Shown: positions 58,779 through 64,000 of the stretch, piece after piece | Layout of the letters: each line of letters starts with the position of its first letter | Position numbering within the stretch: the stretch's first letter is position 1 | Assembly: GCF_000258765.1 (NCBI RefSeq) | Contig: NZ_AJLT01000011.1 | Span: forward strand, 1-64,000 | Direction: 5' to 3' | Length of the DNA: 64,000 nucleotides | From: Gillisia marina | GTDB taxonomy: Bacteria; Bacteroidota; Bacteroidia; Flavobacteriales; Flavobacteriaceae | The notes under the pieces: generated by a model | What the model saw: the letters and a program-made list of their open reading frames with translations, nothing else | Databases searched by the model: none | Told to the model about the DNA's origin: nothing | Made by a program: the position numbers and the translations under genes

Positions 58779-60650
58779 ATGTTTAGTGAAGTATATGATG
58801 TAATTGTTGTTGGAGCAGGTCATGCTGGAAGTGAGGCCGCCGCTGCCGCTGCTAATATGGGTTCTAAAACCCTATTGGTAACTATGAATTTACAGAATAT
58901 AGCTCAAATGAGTTGCAACCCGGCTATGGGAGGTATCGCCAAAGGACAGATAGTTCGCGAAATTGATGCCTTAGGGGGTTATAGCGGATTGGTTAGTGAT
59001 ACCAGTGCAATCCAATTTAAGATGCTCAATAAATCTAAGGGACCTGCAATGTGGAGCCCGAGAGTGCAAAGTGATAGAATGATGTTTGCAGAGCATTGGA
59101 GATTACGATTGGAAGGAACACCAAATCTCGATTTTTATCAGGAGATGGTTGCTGGATTGATCGTAGAAAATGGGGCTGTAGTAGGTATTAAAACTTCATT
59201 AGGATTAAAAATAAAAGGAAAGTCTGTTGTGCTTACCAATGGAACTTTTTTAAATGGCTTGATCCATATTGGAGATAAGAATTTTGGCGGAGGAAGATCT
59301 GGGGAAAGAGCTTCCACAGGAATTACAGAAGAACTTATCCAATTAGGATTTGAGTCTGGAAGAATGAAAACAGGAACTCCTCCAAGAGTAGATGGAAGAT
59401 CCTTGGATTATTCTAAAATGGTAGAGCAGCCCGGAGATGAGAAACCCTCAAAATTCTCTTATTTGGATGAAACAAAGCCTTTATCCAAACAACGTTCTTG
59501 CTATATGACCTATACCTCTCCGGAAGTTCATGAATTGCTAAAAGAAGGTTTTGATAGATCTCCAATGTTCAACGGGAGAATACAAAGTGTTGGACCAAGA
59601 TATTGCCCATCTATAGAAGATAAGATTAATCGATTCGCAGATAAAGACAGGCATCAGTTATTTATAGAGCCGGAAGGCTGGCATACTTGTGAGGTTTATG
59701 TGAACGGATTTTCAACTTCGCTGCCAGAGGATGTTCAATTTAAGGCATTGCGTTCTGTTGCTGGTTTTGAAAAAGTGAAGTTTTTTAGACCGGGTTATGC
59801 GATAGAATACGATTATTTTCCACCTACGCAATTAAAGCATACTTTGGAAACTAAGTTGGTGGATGGATTATATTTTGCAGGTCAGATAAACGGAACTACA
59901 GGATATGAAGAAGCAGCTTCTCAAGGTTTAATGGCGGGTATAAATGCGGCTTTAAAAGTTCAAGAAAAAGAGTCATTTATTTTAAAAAGAGACGAGGCAT
60001 ATATTGGAGTTTTGGTGGACGATCTTATTACGAAGGGAACAGAAGAGCCATATAGAATGTTTACCTCTCGAGCAGAATATCGAACTTTATTAAGACAAGA
60101 CAATGCAGATTTCAGGCTTACTAAAAAATCTTTTGATCTTGGTTTAGCTTCAGAAAAGCGTCTTCGAAAGATGGAGGAGAAGAAAGAAAAGTCCTTGGAT
60201 TTTGTAAGTTATTTGCAAGACACAAGTGTTACTCCCGAGTATTCTAATCCTGTTTTAGAGGCGAAGGATTCTTCCCCAATGAAACAAAGTGATAAGATCT
60301 TTAAGATATTTTCTAGACCGAATATCACCATGGAAGATGTCATGGAATTTCCTGGAGTAAATGAATTTATTGCCGAAAACGAATTGAATGAGGAGATGCT
60401 AGAGCAAACCGAAATTCAGGTGAAATATGCTGGCTATATAAATAAGGAAAAGAATAATGCAGATAAATTGCATAGGCTAGAAGACATCAAAATCCCACAA
60501 AACTTCGATTATTCTAATATTAAATCAATGTCTTTTGAAGCTAGGGAGAAGTTGAATAAAATCCAACCCGTTAGTGTTTCTCAAGCATCTAGAATAAGTG
60601 GCGTAAGTCCAAGTGATATTTCTGTGCTACTTGTATACATGGGAAGATAA
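58779..60650 (+). CDS. mnmG: tRNA uridine-5-carboxymethylaminomethyl modification enzyme MnmG (GidA)
   Basis: A 623-residue FAD enzyme that with MnmE modifies U34 of several tRNAs. The dinucleotide-binding motif is VVGAGHAGSEAAAAA near 10-24. CNPAMGGIAKGQIVREIDALGG, SVGPRYCPSIEDKINRF and FFRPGYAIEYDYFPP are GidA signatures, and a helical C-terminal domain completes it. Full length, no break. It is bracketed by two parS-like sites, fitting the known placement of gidA near replication origins. Confidence 0.98.
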   Translation: MFSEVYDVIVVGAGHAGSEAAAAAANMGSKTLLVTMNLQNIAQMSCNPAMGGIAKGQIVREIDALGGYSGLVSDTSAIQFKMLNKSKGPAMWSPRVQSDRMMFAEHWRLRLEGTPNLDFYQEMVAGLIVENGAVVGIKTSLGLKIKGKSVVLTNGTFLNGLIHIGDKNFGGGRSGERASTGITEELIQLGFESGRMKTGTPPRVDGRSLDYSKMVEQPGDEKPSKFSYLDETKPLSKQRSCYMTYTSPEVHELLKEGFDRSPMFNGRIQSVGPRYCPSIEDKINRFADKDRHQLFIEPEGWHTCEVYVNGFSTSLPEDVQFKALRSVAGFEKVKFFRPGYAIEYDYFPPTQLKHTLETKLVDGLYFAGQINGTTGYEEAASQGLMAGINAALKVQEKESFILKRDEAYIGVLVDDLITKGTEEPYRMFTSRAEYRTLLRQDNADFRLTKKSFDLGLASEKRLRKMEEKKEKSLDFVSYLQDTSVTPEYSNPVLEAKDSSPMKQSDKIFKIFSRPNITMEDVMEFPGVNEFIAENELNEEMLEQTEIQVKYAGYINKEKNNADKLHRLEDIKIPQNFDYSNIKSMSFEAREKLNKIQPVSVSQASRISGVSPSDISVLLVYMGR

Positions 60651-60670
60651 ATTGTTTCACGTGGAACAAT
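60651..60670. promoter_or_regulatory. parS-like ParB-binding site, copy 2
   Basis: ATTGTTTCACGTGGAACAAT, starting at the base after the mnmG stop. The core TGTTTCACGTGGAACA fits TGTTnCACGTGnAACA and differs from copy 1 by one base. Confidence 0.88.
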
Positions 60671-60724
60671 GTAATTTTTCATCTATATTTATCGTTTAAA
60701 ATAGCTTTACTAATTTCCTAATTT

Positions 60725-61589
60725 GTGAATATTTCTACTCAAGAAAACTTGAATACAATTTATATAACCTGTAAAGATCATACAGTTTCTGGAGAGGAAT
60801 TTAAGCTGATATTTGATCCGGAAATGGATCTTTTAATCACTACTCCAAAACCGGATTTGGATAATTTGCCTTCTTATTATAAGAGTGAGGATTATATATC
60901 CCACACCGATTCTAAAAATTCTTTTACAGATAAAATTTATCAAAGCGTCAAAAAAAAGGATGCTCGTTAAGAAATTAAGTTGGATAGATTCTTACTTTTC
61001 TGAAAAGGGCAAACTTTTGGATATTGGAGCAGGGACAGGAGAGTTTTTGTTAACTGCAAAAAATAAGGGGTGGAAAGTAAAAGGGATAGAACCAGATAAA
61101 AACGCACGAAAACTGGCTAAGCAAAAAGGAATTAAATTAGTTGCAGATTCGTCCAAATTTAAAGCTGAGAAATTTGATGTTATTACAATGTGGCATGTTT
61201 TTGAACATGTGTACGATTTGAAAAATCAAATTATAGAATTAGAGCAATTGCTGAAAAAGGATGGATTATTAATTATAGCCGTTCCTAATTTTAAAAGTTA
61301 TGATGCTTTATATTATAAAGAGCATTGGGCAGCATTTGATGTGCCAAGACATTTATGGCACTTTTCACGGAAGAGTTTTGAAAAACTTTTTAGTGGCACC
61401 TCTTTTTCTCAGTTCGATGAAAAACCTCTTTTATTCGATTCGTTTTATGTGAGTCTACTTTCAGAAAAATATAAAACCAAAAAGAAAAATTTCTTTAAAG
61501 CTTTCTTAATCGGACTAAAATCTAATCTGAAAGCAAAAAAGAGCTCAGAGTATTCTTCTATTGCTTACTTCTTCAGAAAAACTGATTAA
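60725..61589 (+). CDS. Class I SAM-dependent methyltransferase, one frameshift
   Basis: Two overlapping ORFs form a 287-residue protein when one A is removed from A8 at 60950-60957 (QSVKKRMLVKKLSW). An N-terminal region resembles the zinc-ribbon-like lead of similar proteins, but without Cys pairs. The Rossmann domain has LLDIGAGTGEFLLTAK as SAM motif I and VITMWHVFEHVYD as motif III/IV. HxxEH-type methyltransferases of this build often modify small molecules or glycans; the substrate is unknown. The start is GTG at 60725. Confidence 0.82.
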
Positions 61590-61789
61590 AATTCAATTTA
61601 AAGGCGCTATTTAAATTATTTTGTGTCCAGGTGATGTGTTCGCAGCAAGTAATTTGAACAAAGCTTAAAACACGTTTAAAATCCTTAAGTTTTAATCAAA
61701 AGAATTTATTTTTTTAAAATTTACTATAAGTTTTACTTATTATAAGCAATCGTGAACTTTTTTTTTGTTTTTTTCCATCGATACTTTAT

Positions 61790-61797
61790 TACTTTTG
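61790..61797 (+). promoter_or_regulatory. Promoter -7 box for the OmpH-like gene
   Basis: TACTTTTG matches TAnnTTTG, 20 bases before ATG 61818. TTG at 61765-61767 is a possible -33 element, but the 22-base spacing is long. Confidence 0.5.
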
Positions 61798-61817
61798 CGC
61801 CAAACAAAATTTATATT

Positions 61818-62327
61818 ATGAAGAAGTTATTATTGGTTGTTTTAATTGCAGCCGGACTTACAAGTTGTAATGAGCAAAAAACAGCTTATGTAGATACAAC
61901 CAAAGTTATTAAGGAGTATCGCGAAATGAAGGAAGTGGAAGAGGAGTTCACTTCAAAATCTGATAAGATTAAAGTGGAGCTAGATTCTTTAGCTCAGAGT
62001 TTTCAGAAAGAAGTGCAGGAATATCAAGCAAACATGAATGGAATGTCTACTGCACAAAGACAAGAAAAAGAACAAGAATTGATGGCTAAGCAACAAACCA
62101 TCCAACAGCAACAACAAATGATGGGGAATCAACTTCGTCAAGAAAGTGATGTTGTTATTGATTCTATTGTAACTAAAGTGAAAGAATACGTTAAGGAGTA
62201 TGGTAAGGAGAATGATTATACATACATCTTTGGATCTAATGAATCTGCAAACATTATGTATGCAAAAGAAGGTTTAGATATTACTGAAGAAATTCTTGAA
62301 AAACTAAACGAGAGTTACAAGAAATAG
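61818..62327 (+). CDS. OmpH/Skp-family periplasmic chaperone-like lipoprotein
   Basis: The protein has 169 residues from ATG 61818; a longer frame exists but starts before the -7 box. The signal ends AAGLTSC, a lipobox. The mature part opens AYVDTTKVIKEYREMKEVEE, then a long coiled coil rich in Gln (near 85-110) and ends DYTYIFGSNESANIMYAKEGLDITEEI, the OmpH/Skp pattern. Skp relatives hold unfolded outer-membrane proteins. The lipid anchor suggests a membrane-bound variant. Confidence 0.9.
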   Translation: MKKLLLVVLIAAGLTSCNEQKTAYVDTTKVIKEYREMKEVEEEFTSKSDKIKVELDSLAQSFQKEVQEYQANMNGMSTAQRQEKEQELMAKQQTIQQQQQMMGNQLRQESDVVIDSIVTKVKEYVKEYGKENDYTYIFGSNESANIMYAKEGLDITEEILEKLNESYKK

Positions 62328-62350
62328 GAATTACCTAATTCTTTAAAAAC

Positions 62351-62385
62351 AAAAAGCATCGATCCTTAACAGGCCGATGCTTTTT
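62351..62385. terminator. Bidirectional terminator after the OmpH-like gene
   Basis: AAAAAGCATCG, a 13-base loop, then CGATGCTTTTT; an 11-bp stem between the convergent OmpH-like and DoxX genes. Confidence 0.85.
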
Positions 62386-62434
62386 GATTTCCATTATTAA
62401 TGGATTGTACTAAAATTATTGTTTTCAATTTTAT

Positions 62435-62830
62435 TTAGGAAAGTAATGAAACCCCTAAAATCACAACGATAAAATATCCTACGATGGTGAAGGCTCCTGC
62501 ATAATCTTTGGCTACACGTTGTCCAAACAACAACATCAACAAGGTAATTGCTGCCAAAATATGGGCATAAAGCGCTATTTCTGTTTGTCCACTAGATATA
62601 ATATAGAATATTCCAACCAAGGCCATAAGTCCTGCCAGCACTTCCAATATCAATATGGTGCCAACCATCAAGGTAACTTGCCCGGCTAGGAACGTTTTAG
62701 AAAAATGTCCTTTTAACCATCCAATATTTCCTTTCCAATCGGTGATTTTATCTAGGCCAGATTGTAAAAATGTAATTACTATAAATATTAGGATGAGGAT
62801 TTCTGTGATATAATTGGTAATGTTTTCCAT
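62435..62830 (-). CDS. DoxX family membrane protein
   Basis: A 131-residue protein with four hydrophobic helices (about 8-28, 50-70, 72-95 and 105-130). The first loop SGLDKITDWKGN is typical of DoxX-like proteins. Function unknown; relatives are linked to redox or membrane stress. It is nine bases after holB and probably cotranscribed with it. Confidence 0.78.
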   Translation of the reverse strand: MENITNYITEILILIFIVITFLQSGLDKITDWKGNIGWLKGHFSKTFLAGQVTLMVGTILILEVLAGLMALVGIFYIISSGQTEIALYAHILAAITLLMLLFGQRVAKDYAGAFTIVGYFIVVILGVSLLS

Positions 62831-62839
62831 AGGTATTTT

Positions 62840-63994
62840 TTAAGCTGCTTTTTTGTGAATTAATCTTGTGAGTTTTATAGACAGGTCTGTAAAAATGATC
62901 TTAGCATTCCCATTGCGCTCTATGTGGTAGATAGCATCTTCAATTTCTGAAGTGATACCTAATATATTTGCTCCGGTAATAAATGGCGCAAATTTTTCTA
63001 ATTTAAAATTGGCGGTTTTCGGTTGCATATACACCAACTTTTCGGCCTTATAATTATGTAATAAAGCTTGACGAAAAAAGTCTAAACAATAGTGTAAAAA
63101 ACTTTTCTGGGTTTCTCTTCCCGAAGCAGCGATAGCGTCGCTCCAAGAAATTAGTTCTAAAATTGAGGCTTTATTTCCTTTAGCTTTAAAGGCTGTACGA
63201 ACCCAGGAGATAAACCAGTTCTCAAATTGTTCATCGCCAGAATCATTTTTAAATATATGTTGAGCCTGAGAATAACTACCATTTGCTTGTACTGCAATTT
63301 TCCTTGCAGTTAAAGTATCGAGTTTTTCATCAGCAATTAGCTTTTCTTCAATAACACTTTCTGAAAGAGGAGGGAACCGAAGGATTTGGCAACGGGACTT
63401 AATAGTTTGTATTATTTGCTCCTCATCTTCAGCAATAAGTATAAAAAGTGTATTATTTGGAGGCTCCTCTATTAATTTTAGTAGTTTATTGGAACAGGCA
63501 GTATTCATTTTATCTGCCATCCATATCAGCATTATTTTATAACCACCCTCATAAGATTTTAGAGAGAGCGATTTCAACACTTCCTGCGCTTCATCTACTC
63601 CAATTTGTCCTTGCTTATTTTCTATTCCAATTTCTTGGTACCAGTCAAACAAACTGCCATATGGGTTATTAGTAAGAAATGCTCTCCAAGATTCCATGAA
63701 ATGATTGGAAACCGGATGCGATTTTATCTTATCGTTTGTAGCTACCGGAAACGCAAAATGAAGATCTGGATGCGAGAGATGATTAAACTTCAAATTACAC
63801 GCAGTATTACCGGTATTGTTTTCAGAATTTGTATTTCCGCACAGTACGTACTGCGCATATGCGATAGCCATTGGCAACAATCCACTTCCATGATTCCCAA
63901 CAAATAACTGGGCATGCGGAATGCGTCCCCTGTCTGCGGTCGTAGTTAAGTGATTTTTAATATGAGGTAATCCTAAAACTTCAGAAAAAAGCAT
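62840..63994 (-). CDS. holB: DNA polymerase III delta' subunit
   Basis: The protein has 384 residues from ATG 63994 (MLFSEVLGLPHIKNHLTTTA); TTG at 64000 is possible but less likely. An AAA+ clamp-loader fold with a degenerate P-loop (VGNHGSGLLP in place of GxxGxGKT) is expected for delta'. The sensor region shows IEEPPNNTLFILIAEDEEQI and SRCQILRFPPL, the SRC motif. It loads the beta clamp. Complete within the window. Confidence 0.93.
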   Translation of the reverse strand: MLFSEVLGLPHIKNHLTTTADRGRIPHAQLFVGNHGSGLLPMAIAYAQYVLCGNTNSENNTGNTACNLKFNHLSHPDLHFAFPVATNDKIKSHPVSNHFMESWRAFLTNNPYGSLFDWYQEIGIENKQGQIGVDEAQEVLKSLSLKSYEGGYKIMLIWMADKMNTACSNKLLKLIEEPPNNTLFILIAEDEEQIIQTIKSRCQILRFPPLSESVIEEKLIADEKLDTLTARKIAVQANGSYSQAQHIFKNDSGDEQFENWFISWVRTAFKAKGNKASILELISWSDAIAASGRETQKSFLHYCLDFFRQALLHNYKAEKLVYMQPKTANFKLEKFAPFITGANILGITSEIEDAIYHIERNGNAKIIFTDLSIKLTRLIHKKAA

Positions 63995-64000
63995 AGGCAA

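Overview
The window comes from a chromosome of the Bacteroidota, class Flavobacteriia, most likely a marine Flavobacteriaceae of the Gramella/Gillisia type. That placement is an inference from the AT-rich base composition, promoter -7 boxes of the form TAnnTTTG, few Shine-Dalgarno sites, and clade-typical genes: a PID-CTERM protein, an OMP_b-brl_3 outer-membrane receptor, a DUF4175 protein, a NagZ/beta-lactamase fusion and a FucP-like sugar carrier. There is no prophage, transposase or CRISPR array; most of the sequence is core genome.

Layout. 1-4.2 kb: fatty-acid and vitamin genes (accB start, fabH, rpmF, yceD, pdxA, ribE) and a small PID-CTERM protein. 4.5-13.5 kb: a five-gene minus-strand operon (YbjN-like protein, PspA, YqiJ-like OB-fold membrane protein, flotillin, giant DUF3686/AAA+ ATPase) facing a divergent LexA-like regulator. 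This is the least understood system here and looks like membrane or envelope maintenance. 14.6-20.5 kb: tRNA(CAU), mce, rbfA, a LolC/E-type permease, dusB and an outer-membrane receptor. 20.6-30 kb: a peptidoglycan-recycling cluster (GH3 NagZ/beta-lactamase, NlpC/P60, Ala-Glu epimerase, GHL10, MurQ, sugar carrier) containing short dispersed intergenic repeats. 30-43 kb: lepA, an antiporter, an MBL-S8-M1 hydrolase operon, rnpA with an S41 protease, a lipoprotein, GNAT, CDF exporter and rpiB. 43-54 kb: an AT-rich gap with one small membrane ORF, rnr, a GIN-domain protein, LysE, tRNA-Cys, folB, glnS, a YtxH/holin/DUF6327 module, SPFH protein, a small barrel and gltX. 55-64 kb: DUF4175, ybeY, mnmG, a methyltransferase, OmpH, DoxX and holB.

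Two parS-like palindromes (TGTTYCACGTGGAACA) bracket mnmG at 58.7 and 60.65 kb, suggesting that the right end lies in the origin-proximal, ParB-bound part of the chromosome.

The most striking global property is that eleven genes are broken by fifteen single-base frame breaks. Ten are one extra base in an A run (coding strand) of 7-10, and five are one missing base. Adding or removing that base restores a whole-codon, family-length protein in every case. Because indispensable genes such as gltX are included, consensus-sequence error is the likeliest cause; slippage or real decay is less likely. These genes are annotated as full-length loci with the break stated.
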